From IMG/VR virus record IMGVR_UViG_3300046517_002304, positions 372,001-436,000 of that record: 64,000 nucleotides of DNA; one strand, given 5' to 3'. The stretch comes from a virus. Shown piece by piece: positions 40,476 to 49,005 of this stretch; the first letter of the stretch is position 1, and each line of letters starts with the position of its first letter. Both the position numbers and the translations under genes were made by a program. Under the pieces are notes generated by a model that ran no database searches, was not told where the DNA came from, and worked only from the letters and a program-made list of their open reading frames with translations.

Positions 40476-41465
40476 TTACTTCTTTTCGCTAACAGTCATA
40501 GCCAGATATTTTTTACCACCAAGTATCTTTGTAGAGAATCCTTGGAAAACAACATTTTTACTAAAATCAATCCTTGTTCCACGCGACGACCGCCAGGTCG
40601 GATATTTAATTACGCTAGCGTTAATATACTCAACCGCCTTCTTAGAAATATCTTCTAACCAGATCAATTCCTTGTCTAAACTATATTCACTATCATTAGC
40701 GCTAAACGGCTTCGGACTTACATATGGAATCAACAATACAGAAGTCATGCCATCAAAATTAGATAACGAATTTGGATTTCTGTTATCAAACTTATGCTCA
40801 ACATATGGAATAATTCTTCTTACTAATGAAATAGATACTCTATAAAAGTCAGTCTCTTGATGAGAGTCAAATACACGAAAAGCAGAACTAAATGTTTCTT
40901 GTGCTTCTAGACAATTAGCGATACGATAAGCCGTTTCGCCTTCTAGACCTTTAAGCATTCCTCTATCATTCCACTTTTTGTAAATATTAGCAGACGCTCC
41001 GGCCTTCTCCCAGATATCCCTATTGTCGGTCGCCACATCTTCCAATTCTAGTCCGGCACCTACGCGATGCGCATGTATAGCGTCCAATATACTATTAATA
41101 GTCTGATGTTTTTTATACGATAAAACCAACTGATCGCCTGGATCGCCGTTGATGAATAACTGAACAAAGTGTCCTTGGCGACAATACTCGTCAAATACAT
41201 CATTATCAAACATTTTAATAGATGCAATGTATTCATCTTTAAAGAAAACGGCAAAGCTGTCCGCTTCAGGAAGAGCCTTCATCTTATACCCATACTTGCA
41301 ACATCTCAAATCGCTGTCGGATAATTCCCAACGATCACCGTATCCGGTCTTAAATTCAACTTTACTCAAATCAACCGCTTCTTGCTTCTGCACACTGGCG
41401 CTTAAATTCTGGATACCAACTAATGGTAGTAACGCACCCGCACTCAAAAATTCTCTTCTTAACAT
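40476..41465 (-). CDS. Exported protein with twin-arginine-like signal
   Basis: 329 aa. MLRREFLSAGALLPLVG is a TAT-type signal (RRxFL) followed by a likely cleavage after LSA. Residues about 55-140 (YGYKMKALPEADSFAVFFKD ... HAHRVGAGLELE) repeat the domain that makes up the whole gene at 41530. The C-terminal half resembles no family known to me. Consensus promoter and AAGGAC in front; 64 bases upstream of it are gene-free. Confidence 0.72.
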   Translation of the reverse strand: MLRREFLSAGALLPLVGIQNLSASVQKQEAVDLSKVEFKTGYGDRWELSDSDLRCCKYGYKMKALPEADSFAVFFKDEYIASIKMFDNDVFDEYCRQGHFVQLFINGDPGDQLVLSYKKHQTINSILDAIHAHRVGAGLELEDVATDNRDIWEKAGASANIYKKWNDRGMLKGLEGETAYRIANCLEAQETFSSAFRVFDSHQETDFYRVSISLVRRIIPYVEHKFDNRNPNSLSNFDGMTSVLLIPYVSPKPFSANDSEYSLDKELIWLEDISKKAVEYINASVIKYPTWRSSRGTRIDFSKNVVFQGFSTKILGGKKYLAMTVSEKK

Positions 41466-41495
41466 GATCTTGTCCTTTTTGAAAATTATTACTCT

Positions 41496-41523
41496 ATTTT
41501 ATCATTAAAAATTACTTTGTCAA
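41496..41523 (-). promoter_or_regulatory. Sigma70 promoter
   Basis: Minus strand TTGACA (41518-41523), 16-base spacer, TAAAAT (41496-41501). It drives the TAT protein at 40476 with a leader of about 25 bases containing AAGGAC. Confidence 0.7.
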
Positions 41524-41529
41524 CGTCAA

Positions 41530-41802
41530 TTATTCTAGCCCCAAATTCACACGAGAATCATGGATAAATTTTAGTGTACTCTGGACTGACGGATACTCAT
41601 CTGCCTTAAGATTAACATATGCAAAAGTATCAGAGTCTTTAAAAATAACAGAATGAGCATCAGGCTCCTCGTACATCTTAACTTCTGCTATCTGTTGGTC
41701 TTGCAAGTATATCGGAAAAACCTTGCGTTCTTCCGACCACATAATATCGTAACCATAATCAGAGCTAGTAAGCTTACATAATTCATCTTTCATATCTTTC
41801 AT
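41530..41802 (-). CDS. Stand-alone domain shared with the TAT protein
   Basis: 90 aa. DYGYDIMWSEERKVFPIYLQ ... EVKMYEEPDAHSV ... STLKFIHDSRVNLGLE parallels residues about 53-137 of the next gene. It has no signal peptide, so this copy is probably cytoplasmic. GGAAG precedes the ATG. Function unknown. Confidence 0.72.
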   Translation of the reverse strand: MKDMKDELCKLTSSDYGYDIMWSEERKVFPIYLQDQQIAEVKMYEEPDAHSVIFKDSDTFAYVNLKADEYPSVQSTLKFIHDSRVNLGLE

Positions 41803-41821
41803 AATTCTTCCTTTTTAAAAA

Positions 41822-42076
41822 TTAATTTTCTTCGTAATTTAAATTCCATAAATTCGCATCACACCCATTTTGGGTAGTTATAAACCAATAGCCAACATAA
41901 TATGAACTTTCCCCAAAAGATAAAAATTTAATCCCATGATGTTTAGCATATGATTTAAACTTCATCACCAAATGCTTCGGCACAGCCCATCCCAGGCTAT
42001 GTGAATTACCAGAATAAACACTGAATATTGTAGATGTACTTTCATACGCAGTAGTTATCTTAACTTCAGCTTTCAT
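41822..42076 (-). CDS. MKAEV-family protein
   Basis: 84 aa, MKAEVKITTAYESTSTIF to a C-terminal LWNLNYEEN. One of five tandem paralogues: N-terminal strand MKAEV(K/R/S), a variable beta core, a V(P/S)-x-x-(L/V)V helix and LWN/KWN ending. Function unknown. Confidence 0.72.
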   Translation of the reverse strand: MKAEVKITTAYESTSTIFSVYSGNSHSLGWAVPKHLVMKFKSYAKHHGIKFLSFGESSYYVGYWFITTQNGCDANLWNLNYEEN

Positions 42077-42294
42077 GTTTTAAACTCCTCGTAAAACCGG
42101 TACAGATAACTTCGATTAACTTCAAATCCACTATACTTGGCGACACAAGGTATTTTATACTTTTTAATAAACTGCGCAAGATGTACGCGATCAGCAAAAC
42201 TTGCGCCTTTAATAAACCTAATAGCATTATTAATATAGGTAATTGTTATTACCGGCTTTTTATGGTCAACTACTATCTTTACTTCTGCTTTCAT
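42073..42294 (-). CDS. MKAEV-family protein
   Basis: 73 aa, MKAEVKIVVDHKKPVITITY at the start; shorter than its neighbours and lacking the LWN end. Coupled by four-base overlap to the gene at 41822. Function unknown. Confidence 0.7.
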   Translation of the reverse strand: MKAEVKIVVDHKKPVITITYINNAIRFIKGASFADRVHLAQFIKKYKIPCVAKYSGFEVNRSYLYRFYEEFKT

Positions 42295-42295
42295 A

Positions 42296-42532
42296 TTAAA
42301 CTGCCCAATTCTCTACATCATACATCTTATTCATTCTGAAAACATAATTGACGCCATCAGATGCACAGGCTAAATAATAAATTTTTGATCCCATTAATCT
42401 TTTCGTAAAAACGTCAACAACATCTGGTGGAACATATACCATTTGAGCACCGGAAATCTCAGAAGGACCAGATTTTACCCCTCTATGACCAAAAGTGGTT
42501 TTTAGCAATTCTATCTTTACTTCTGCTTTCAT
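42296..42532 (-). CDS. MKAEV-family protein
   Basis: 78 aa from the ATG at 42532 (ATGA with the upstream stop). AQMVYVPPDVVDVFTKRL matches YVYVPPDLVDLFTSC in the gene at 42917, so these two are the closest pair. Ends VENWAV. Function unknown. Confidence 0.72.
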   Translation of the reverse strand: MKAEVKIELLKTTFGHRGVKSGPSEISGAQMVYVPPDVVDVFTKRLMGSKIYYLACASDGVNYVFRMNKMYDVENWAV

Positions 42533-42744
42533 TCTTGAATATTCCACTTAGTAGGATCTACAGAGCCTGGCACCTTATAGCTATAATAACTGTACATGTG
42601 ACCAGTTTGATTTTTAAAACACGGCACACCTTTACTTTCCGCTATTTCCAGGAACTTATCAAGAACAGTCTTCTTAACCAAAATATCTTTCCATAGAGAT
42701 AATTGATTGAAATTAAAAATACTTACACTAACTTCTGCTTTCAT
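42529..42744 (-). CDS. MKAEV-family protein
   Basis: 71 aa from the ATG at 42744 (ATGA overlap). MKAEVSVSIFNFNQLSLWKD at the start, TKWNIQE at the end. Function unknown. Confidence 0.7.
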   Translation of the reverse strand: MKAEVSVSIFNFNQLSLWKDILVKKTVLDKFLEIAESKGVPCFKNQTGHMYSYYSYKVPGSVDPTKWNIQE

Positions 42745-42920
42745 CCTGAACCGCCCAATTCTCTCCATCGCTCAAATAATTTATGCCTAGTTTCCTTACT
42801 GATAGCAATCATAAATGCCGGACTTAGCAATTTCCGTCGCAACTCTTCTTTTTCATTCTTAATTCTTGCAATTCTCTTGCGCTGAAGTCTCAGTGATTCA
42901 GATATAATGTGATAAATCAT
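42741..42920 (-). CDS. Small basic helical protein
   Basis: 59 aa from the ATG at 42920 (ATGA overlap). A long charged helix (SLRLQRKRIARIKNEKEELR). It interrupts the MKAEV array and may bind nucleic acid. Function unknown. Confidence 0.65.
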   Translation of the reverse strand: MIYHIISESLRLQRKRIARIKNEKEELRRKLLSPAFMIAISKETRHKLFERWRELGGSG

Positions 42921-43159
42921 TCTCGCACATTCCATAATCTAACATTATGAAAAGCGGGGATGCGAAATACAGTACAGGACATTAATGGCGTTCCTTTCTG
43001 TATGAAGTATTTTACTCCACGATCTTTAGCACATGATGTAAAAAGATCAACTAAATCTGGCGGAACATAAACATACTGTATTGTATCCCACTTACCGACA
43101 TCAATATTTTTAAACGGTTGCCTGAAATCTAACAAACTTATCCTTACTTCAGCTTTCAT
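42917..43159 (-). CDS. MKAEV-family protein
   Basis: 80 aa. MKAEVRISLLDFRQ at the start, YVYVPPDLVDLFTSCAKDRG in the middle, RLWNVRE at the end; closest to the gene at 42296. First member of the array in transcription order. Function unknown. Confidence 0.72.
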   Translation of the reverse strand: MKAEVRISLLDFRQPFKNIDVGKWDTIQYVYVPPDLVDLFTSCAKDRGVKYFIQKGTPLMSCTVFRIPAFHNVRLWNVRE

Positions 43160-43284
43160 TTTTTATTCTTATAAGTTTTTAAATTCTGCCGAACACGTTC
43201 CGCTTTTTCACGATTACCATTACGATCTAAAACCTTCTTCAGTTGTTTCCTAACTGCATCCGATGCAATGTGGGGGCCAGTCAT
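43156..43284 (-). CDS. Very small basic protein
   Basis: 42 aa, ATG 43282-43284 in TAATG with the upstream stop, TGA overlapping the next ATG. Helical and basic (AVRKQLKKVLDRNGNREKAE). Function unknown. Confidence 0.6.
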   Translation of the reverse strand: MTGPHIASDAVRKQLKKVLDRNGNREKAERVRQNLKTYKNKK

Positions 43285-44039
43285 TAAAACTGTCCTTTAT
43301 TCGGACTGGCTCCTACTAGCGGGCTAGTAAGCTGTTGGACTCTTTCTTCACGAGGCTTCTTTGCCTGCGCCATCATTTTTTCTTTTTGCTGAAGAAGAAG
43401 TTCAATATTAATCTGACTGTTCAAATCCTTATCCTTATACTTCAAAGAATTCTTAAATGCGTTCAGTGAATTAAGAAAAGTTTCTTCCGCATTATCGGGA
43501 GTAGACAATAGCTGCAAATGACGGAAGTAAATGCATCCTTTTGTGTACCACAACATATAGTTGTATTCACTAGAGCCATTATAAGAAATAGTTTCAACGT
43601 AAACCTTTGCCTCATTATAATCCGATATAATACTACGGGAAAGAGTTGATATGAGCGAATGCTGCTCAGGAGTCAAATAAAAATTAGCTTCTGGTTTAGA
43701 CGTATCTCTGTTATCATAAAAAACCTTATGCAGGTTTTTAGCCTTAACGAAATCTCGCTCTGCTCTACGAAGCAATGACAGCGCCATCTTAAGCTTCAGA
43801 ACAGACTCAATTTCGTTTTTGTTATCAACTTCTAGTAAGGATATTTTATACTCAATATTTTTAATGTCATCTGGCTGCGCGGGAGCTGAATTAGCATCAT
43901 CCATCGCTCGCTGTACAGAAGATATGTTATTGTGCTCTGTATCAGAGCGATTCTTATATGCAGAATATACCACATATATTACCACAATAATAAACGCATT
44001 AATACTAAGCCAAACCAACCCATTCCACAACTTACTCAT
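43284..44039 (-). CDS. Membrane-anchored helical protein in the Bat module
   Basis: 251 aa. One N-terminal transmembrane helix (about 10-27), then a soluble helical domain with TPR-like spacing (LRRAERDFVKAKNLHKVFYD; YTKGCIYFRHLQLL; FLNSLNAFKNSLKY) and a Gln/Pro-rich tail. In bacterial Bat operons a TPR-containing protein (BatB/C/E type) follows the vWA genes in the same way. TTAGGAG precedes the ATG. The TPR call is tentative. Confidence 0.68.
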   Translation of the reverse strand: MSKLWNGLVWLSINAFIIVVIYVVYSAYKNRSDTEHNNISSVQRAMDDANSAPAQPDDIKNIEYKISLLEVDNKNEIESVLKLKMALSLLRRAERDFVKAKNLHKVFYDNRDTSKPEANFYLTPEQHSLISTLSRSIISDYNEAKVYVETISYNGSSEYNYMLWYTKGCIYFRHLQLLSTPDNAEETFLNSLNAFKNSLKYKDKDLNSQINIELLLQQKEKMMAQAKKPREERVQQLTSPLVGASPNKGQF

Positions 44040-44048
44040 AAGATACTC

Positions 44049-45062
44049 CTAAACAGATGTTATGTTTTTATTAACTAAAAAAGCGGCGCAAATCATTACT
44101 AAGGCCAGCAATGCAAAATGCTGAGAAAACGACTTCTTATGCCAGACCTTAGTGTTTTTATAAGCGGACTCAATCTCAAAAATCTTCTTGTATGCCTCTG
44201 CTAAATTTTTAGGCTTAACAACTAGAAAATCTCCCCCAGTGTCCTTAACCGCTTTTAAGAAACCAGAAGAACCCATTATACCACTAATCGGCATTAAGTC
44301 AATGATATAAACAGTAATTCCGAAATTTTTACATAAATCAACGACCTTAACAGCAGAAAGATCAGACCTATTCATTGCCGTTGGATTGAAATAACCATCG
44401 GTAAAAAGAACCAGACAATTTCCCCGAGCCATTTCAGATATAGAAGATACTTTGTTTTTAAGTTTACTTATATCAGCCGTAACACCGGCTCCCAAACATC
44501 CTTTATGCATGATTTCTAAATCTGCATCAAGTAGTCCAGTATTCTTAAAGGCAACCTTAACGCCGGTCCATAAAGCCTTTTCTACTTGAGTTCCGCCAGC
44601 AAGCGGAGGCTTTTCCCAATTAATGTCGTTCATTTTTTCTACAATGAAATCAGTATCATCAATTAAATAAGATACAACAAAAGCATTATCTGAAAAAACA
44701 ACAAAGCCCACCAAGTCCTCTCGCTTCTTTTCTTTCAGTAAATCTAGAAACTTTTCATTTGCATCCATCAATGGCTCAACTAAACTCCCGAAAACCATTG
44801 ACATTGATCCGTCATTTATAAGAGTATAGCTTCTTTTTGGTGATGCATATTCAGTATAATAACCAGAAAAGCATATTCCTACCGCTGCACAGAAAAGTGA
44901 TGCACAAGCAATATAATTGAAGGCTTTTCCATAGTTAAACTTTGACTTAACGCCAGAATAAACTATAGATGAAATCTTTACATAGTATTTTGGCTTCCTT
45001 AGAATAAAAAACAAAGGAACCAATACAACTAAAAACAACCAATAAGAATGCTCTAACGTCAA
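44049..45062 (-). CDS. vWA membrane protein, BatA-like
   Basis: 337 aa from a TTG start at 45060-45062, seven bases after AGGAG; an earlier in-frame TTG at 45080 is less well placed. Two transmembrane helices at the N-terminus and one at the end frame a vWA domain whose MIDAS is complete: INDGSMSM (D-x-S-x-S, near residue 84), Thr in AGGTQ and Asp in LFTDGY. Membrane vWA proteins of this type interact with MoxR ATPases. Directly follows the BatD/DUF4381-like gene. Confidence 0.86.
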   Translation of the reverse strand: MTLEHSYWLFLVVLVPLFFILRKPKYYVKISSIVYSGVKSKFNYGKAFNYIACASLFCAAVGICFSGYYTEYASPKRSYTLINDGSMSMVFGSLVEPLMDANEKFLDLLKEKKREDLVGFVVFSDNAFVVSYLIDDTDFIVEKMNDINWEKPPLAGGTQVEKALWTGVKVAFKNTGLLDADLEIMHKGCLGAGVTADISKLKNKVSSISEMARGNCLVLFTDGYFNPTAMNRSDLSAVKVVDLCKNFGITVYIIDLMPISGIMGSSGFLKAVKDTGGDFLVVKPKNLAEAYKKIFEIESAYKNTKVWHKKSFSQHFALLALVMICAAFLVNKNITSV

Positions 45063-45064
45063 GA

Positions 45065-46537
45065 TTAGGCTCCTGAGCAACAGTCAAGATTAACTAACTG
45101 CTTTAGTCTAACGATATCTGGAGCGGTATCCCTAGCATACGTCTTTTCCAACTCATCAAAAATTTCATGTGCGGGGAAATATCTCGTATCATAATTTGGA
45201 TTCAATTTTAAATATTCGGACATAATCTTAGCATAAACATCGCGCCAGTTATTCTGGTCGCAACCGTTTAATAGACCATTTAAAATATCCTTAAAACTAG
45301 GAATATATTCCACTATAGCAGGCTCTTTAGATGAAAAGAAAAAGTAATTAAAGCCTACCCCAATAAGAACTATAAGAACACCACATATTAGCGCAACGTA
45401 CGCAAAACTCTTCCCAGAAATACTTGCAAGAACACATGGGTAATTATAGTTATCTGGTATGCTCTGAATATCTGTAATCATTGGAGTCAGTAAGCTAGAT
45501 ACATGAAAGACAGGATTTATTTTTATTAGGGTTGAACCAACCGTATTATTGTGTGTTGTAGAAACATAGTGATAGGCGCTAAATTGAAAAAGACCTGGAG
45601 TATAAACATGAAAAGGGTAAACAATACTATATGTCCAATAATCTTTATGATATGCCTTTTTTACCTGTGGATCTTTAAAAGCAATTAAGTTTTCGTCTAT
45701 CTGCTGCATTGATAAATTAGATGAAAATGTTGCGGCAGTGACGGTAGGGTTAATATCAAACACCGATTCAAATGTTAGATGTGCAATTTCCTCTTCTTCG
45801 GAAACCTTGTAGCTATTCGGAAGAGTGATTTCGCAGTGCAAGAACCGTTCTTCTCCAAGCGTTCCAGCACCATTATTTTCCAGCCATACCTTAACGCTAA
45901 CCTGTTCTACCGGCGACATAAGAGGATGCACGCTGCTAAAGAAGGCATATCCAGATAAAGTGGTTGATAGATATATAGAGTTTCTGTATACTCCGTAATC
46001 ATCCATATGAAGAATATATTCTCCTGGGGAAATAAGCGGAGTTAGCTTAAATTCAGGCGTGTGTAAAATAGATTCTAAATACTTATTAACAGCTTCTATG
46101 GCAGATGGTTGTTTGACACTAATCCGAACGCCATCAGACAAAAAATAAAGATTACCGTTTTCGTCCTTAATAACTGGTATCATTTGCTCATACTTACCCA
46201 ATACCTTAATGGTATCCCTAATGTTATCAAACTCTATCATGTAGGCATTTGCGTTATTACTCGCCCAAATCCCAAGCCTATCCTGCGGCCTAGATGCAGC
46301 GGCGTAGTCAGAAATTTCTTTTATGGAACCACTGTATTCTTTTACAATATCCTGCACAATTTCAGTGCTCAACACTCCGTAGCCTGTATTACCTTTGTAT
46401 AAAAGCATTTTCGGCTGTAGTTCCCAAACAACCAAATTTCCATTTTTGTTCTTATAAGAAAAGTCGGTATCAGTATATGTTCTAGCAAAACTCACATTAG
46501 CGAGCAATAGAGTTAACACAAAACAAATAATTCTCAT
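45065..46537 (-). CDS. BatD/DUF4381-like membrane protein
   Basis: 490 aa. Signal peptide at 1-18 (LLLANVSFA), a long periplasmic beta-rich region (19-375), one transmembrane helix (about 378-402) and a cytoplasmic tail of about 88 residues whose YAKIMSEYLKLNPNYDTRYF and HEIFDELEKTYA recall the C-terminal domains of DUF4381/BatD proteins next to bacterial MoxR-DUF58 genes. ATGA coupling with DUF58. Identified by architecture and position more than by sequence. Confidence 0.65.
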   Translation of the reverse strand: MRIICFVLTLLLANVSFARTYTDTDFSYKNKNGNLVVWELQPKMLLYKGNTGYGVLSTEIVQDIVKEYSGSIKEISDYAAASRPQDRLGIWASNNANAYMIEFDNIRDTIKVLGKYEQMIPVIKDENGNLYFLSDGVRISVKQPSAIEAVNKYLESILHTPEFKLTPLISPGEYILHMDDYGVYRNSIYLSTTLSGYAFFSSVHPLMSPVEQVSVKVWLENNGAGTLGEERFLHCEITLPNSYKVSEEEEIAHLTFESVFDINPTVTAATFSSNLSMQQIDENLIAFKDPQVKKAYHKDYWTYSIVYPFHVYTPGLFQFSAYHYVSTTHNNTVGSTLIKINPVFHVSSLLTPMITDIQSIPDNYNYPCVLASISGKSFAYVALICGVLIVLIGVGFNYFFFSSKEPAIVEYIPSFKDILNGLLNGCDQNNWRDVYAKIMSEYLKLNPNYDTRYFPAHEIFDELEKTYARDTAPDIVRLKQLVNLDCCSGA

Positions 46538-47319
46538 AATAGTTTCCTTACCAGCGGCAAAAGCGGATTCTGCGAAATAACATCTATACTAATCGGCGTA
46601 CAATTCAATCTTAATAAATCTGTATGAATTTTATCTTGCCATGCGGCATACTTGGTCTTTGACAAATTGGCGTTCACATAGCATCCGGTTTCACCGTCAA
46701 AACAAACGCATGTTCCATAATTATTTTGATTTTCATTCATTATTAATGAATAAATTTTATTATTAGCAGATATAAACCGAATAGCTCTTTTCGCCTTCTC
46801 CGTTAATTCAAAATAAAAATCTGAAATAATAAACACTAATGAATTTTCAGTTAAGCAGTTAGACAGCGCAGCCAAAGCGCTTTCTACATTAGACTTCCCA
46901 CTAAAAACTACCCCGGCAATCGCATCCTGCACTCTGCCGTAGTCATTAGTGATAGACATCTCTTGTGCCTTATCGCTAAACGTTAGTAACGATATTCTAT
47001 CTCCAGAAAACTCAGTTAAAAACAATAGGTACAACGCTGCCAGCAAACTTACATCAGATTTATCGCCGCATTCTCCAGAACCAGACGTATCTAAAACAAT
47101 ATAGACATCTAGTTGTTTTTCTGGATCATATGTCTTTGCCATTATTTCATGGCATTTAATGCTATTTTTTGTATCTATTCTCTTATCAGACGGCTGAAAC
47201 TTCTTGGCTGAATTAATGTCCTCATAGTTATCCAGTAAAGATGATAGGTGATTGCCGCTTGGATAGGCGGATAGTAGGTTTTTAGCCTTTAATTCAAGGT
47301 GTCTGAAATTGCACTTCAC
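46534..47319 (-). CDS. DUF58 protein (MoxR-associated)
   Basis: 261 aa. GNHLSSLLDNYEDINSAKKF followed by SDKRIDTKNSIKCHE matches the DUF58 signature (G.h.S...G.g.ef...R.Y..gDd.R.IDW...A). The second half is a vWA-like fold with LDTSGSG (D-x-S-x-S) and ISDFYF. DUF58 proteins are cytoplasmic partners of MoxR. The start is GTG (47317-47319) with no ribosome site, inside a perfect inverted repeat, so expression may be controlled there. Confidence 0.82.
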   Translation of the reverse strand: MKCNFRHLELKAKNLLSAYPSGNHLSSLLDNYEDINSAKKFQPSDKRIDTKNSIKCHEIMAKTYDPEKQLDVYIVLDTSGSGECGDKSDVSLLAALYLLFLTEFSGDRISLLTFSDKAQEMSITNDYGRVQDAIAGVVFSGKSNVESALAALSNCLTENSLVFIISDFYFELTEKAKRAIRFISANNKIYSLIMNENQNNYGTCVCFDGETGCYVNANLSKTKYAAWQDKIHTDLLRLNCTPISIDVISQNPLLPLVRKLL

Positions 47320-47335
47320 TAAATAAAGTAGTGAA
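47315..47335. promoter_or_regulatory. Inverted repeat at a divergent start
   Basis: TTCACTA (47315-47321), seven bases, TAGTGAA (47329-47335), a perfect 7-base palindrome. It overlaps the GTG start of DUF58 and lies just upstream of the plus-strand gene at 47349. It may be an operator or an mRNA hairpin that hides the DUF58 start. Confidence 0.45.
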
Positions 47336-47348
47336 TACTAAATAATAT

Positions 47349-47528
47349 ATGATGGAAAAATTCACTAATTTCTTCGCTTCCTGCTCTAGCTGGATTAAAG
47401 CCAAAAAACTTCAAATTTTAAGCTACGGTATTTTGGGCGTAATCCTTTGGTGGACGATTGTCGCGGTCTGGTGGGTAATCAAGATAATCCTATGCACCTG
47501 CTTCGGCATCTGTATCCTTTTTCCTTAA
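47349..47528 (+). CDS. Small membrane protein
   Basis: 59 aa, ATGATG at 47349 to TAA 47526-47528. Basic N-terminal helix then a Trp-rich transmembrane helix (GVILWWTIVAVWWVIKIILC). TACTAAATAATAT sits directly before the ATG. Transcribed against the Bat module. Function unknown. Confidence 0.62.
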   Translation: MMEKFTNFFASCSSWIKAKKLQILSYGILGVILWWTIVAVWWVIKIILCTCFGICILFP

Positions 47529-48011
47529 TTATCTCTTCACCAAATCTTCGGCTCGTGGAAGCCAATACAGATTACTTAAAAATCCTATATGATTGTTATA
47601 CGCATACTTCGGCTTAGTATATCCATTCTTGAATAGATTAAGCAATTCTTTAGATTTAGCCGACCTAAAATAATGACCTGGACTTTTGAGTACTGCCGAA
47701 AAAATTGACTTCCTGAAGGAGTTAGCCGACCACCACCTGCCTAAATCAACATAAATAACAAATTCTGTATCGGTAACATAAAATTTCGCTTTATTTTTAA
47801 CCTTAGCATCTTTTTCAAATTCTATAATTCTGGAAACTGCATTCTCCCAGTTCCGACTACGAAAGTAAAAATCTCTATGACCTACTAGGTATTGTTGGAG
47901 ATTATCTCTACAACCGACCCAGTTGCCGTTACTTCGCGCGAATCGCATTCTTCCTCTACCATATCCGTAAATAGCGTTAGGCACATGAAGCGTACTCTTA
48001 GGTAGTTTCAT
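47529..48011 (-). CDS. FW-GYT family protein, tandem copy 2
   Basis: 160 aa. VDLGRWWSANSFRKSIFSAV followed by LKS and LFKNGYTKPKY align with the upstream gene at every step, and both begin MKLP. AGAAAGG precedes the ATG. Function unknown. Confidence 0.75.
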   Translation of the reverse strand: MKLPKSTLHVPNAIYGYGRGRMRFARSNGNWVGCRDNLQQYLVGHRDFYFRSRNWENAVSRIIEFEKDAKVKNKAKFYVTDTEFVIYVDLGRWWSANSFRKSIFSAVLKSPGHYFRSAKSKELLNLFKNGYTKPKYAYNNHIGFLSNLYWLPRAEDLVKR

Positions 48012-48012
48012 A

Positions 48013-48495
48013 CTAACCTTTCTTAACTAATTCTTTAGGCTCTTTTGTTTTTAAGTTCTCTAAAAATCCATCTGACTCTGTGTATTTTATAGACGGCACA
48101 TGATACCCATCAATAAATAACTTAAGCAATTTTTGCGGCTTATCACCAGCAAAATACTTCTTTCTACTTTTAAGAATGGCCGAAAAAACAGACTGTCTCA
48201 AAGAATTCGCAGACCAGAAACTTCCCATTTTAACGTAAATACAATTCAATGTCTTAGTTTGATAAAATTCAGCAGGCTCTTTTAATCCCATCATTTTTTC
48301 AACATCGCGGACTCTTTTAACGCCAGATTCCCAAGTCTTATGGTAAAAATAAAATTCATTCGTGCTATGACTCACAATATAACTATGAAAAATATCCCTG
48401 CACTCAGTCCAATAACTTGTGCGAAATTTCGCCCTATTGTTCATACTCAAGTACATTGTACTTGGTGCGGGATTACCTGTTGGCGGTAACTTCAT
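48013..48495 (-). CDS. FW-GYT family protein, tandem copy 1
   Basis: 160 aa from the ATG at 48495, after TGAGG. MGSFWSANSLRQSVFSAILK and LFIDGYHVPSIKY show it to be a tandem duplicate of 47529; more distant relatives lie at 36312 and 62481. Function unknown. Confidence 0.75.
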   Translation of the reverse strand: MKLPPTGNPAPSTMYLSMNNRAKFRTSYWTECRDIFHSYIVSHSTNEFYFYHKTWESGVKRVRDVEKMMGLKEPAEFYQTKTLNCIYVKMGSFWSANSLRQSVFSAILKSRKKYFAGDKPQKLLKLFIDGYHVPSIKYTESDGFLENLKTKEPKELVKKG

Positions 48496-48502
48496 CTTAG
48501 CC

Positions 48503-48721
48503 TCAAGAAATGTAAGCTGTTCCGTTTTTAACAACTAGACTGTCCGCAACTCCGGCAATAACTACATGCGGCTGTGTTTTACGCTTCCTGCTGAATGTCC
48601 GCACGCTACAATCTAAATCATCTACTAATAGGCATTGCCCACGATAATGCACAGTTAATTTCGGTGAACCAAATTTACGTGAGGCAGGTTTGTTATAATG
48701 ATACCAGAAACTATAGCTCAT
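48503..48721 (-). CDS. Small beta-rich protein
   Basis: 72 aa, strand-rich (PKLTVHYRGQCLLVDDLDC) and basic. ATGA overlap with the thioredoxin gene. Function unknown. Confidence 0.66.
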   Translation of the reverse strand: MSYSFWYHYNKPASRKFGSPKLTVHYRGQCLLVDDLDCSVRTFSRKRKTQPHVVIAGVADSLVVKNGTAYIS

Positions 48722-49005
48722 TTCAACTCAGCCAGTCTGCCTAAAATAATATCTTCTTTCTGAAGTCCTTCTAGCCTTGATTCTTCCTTACCATCTTTAA
48801 AAAAGATGATCGTTGGTACAGCACGAATTTTATAATGGTTCGCGGTATCAGCAGAATGCTCCGCATCAACCTTAATAATCTTGACCACCTCTTTTAATTT
48901 GTCAAGAACTGGCTCCATCATTTTGCACGGACGGCACCAACTAGTATGAAAATCTACTAAGACAATTCCGCTCTTAATTTCATCATTAAATTCTTTTAAA
49001 TGCAT
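48718..49005 (-). CDS. Thioredoxin
   Basis: 95 aa, a single thioredoxin fold. TSWCRPCKMM is the redox motif (Cys24, Cys27; Arg in place of the usual Gly), VPTIIFFKDGK the cis-Pro loop, with KVDAEHSADTANHYKIRAVP typical. It reduces disulphides in the cytoplasm. Many phages carry one for ribonucleotide reductase or as a polymerase partner; no reductase is in the window, so it may serve the Bat module or another oxidoreductase. Confidence 0.92.
   Translation of the reverse strand: MHLKEFNDEIKSGIVLVDFHTSWCRPCKMMEPVLDKLKEVVKIIKVDAEHSADTANHYKIRAVPTIIFFKDGKEESRLEGLQKEDIILGRLAELK

Noticed and set aside
40459-43159. Direct repeats of ACTTCTGCTTTCAT about 200 bases apart, like a CRISPR or iteron array
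   Set aside because: They are the 5' coding ends (MKAEV) of paralogous genes with long, translated spacers.
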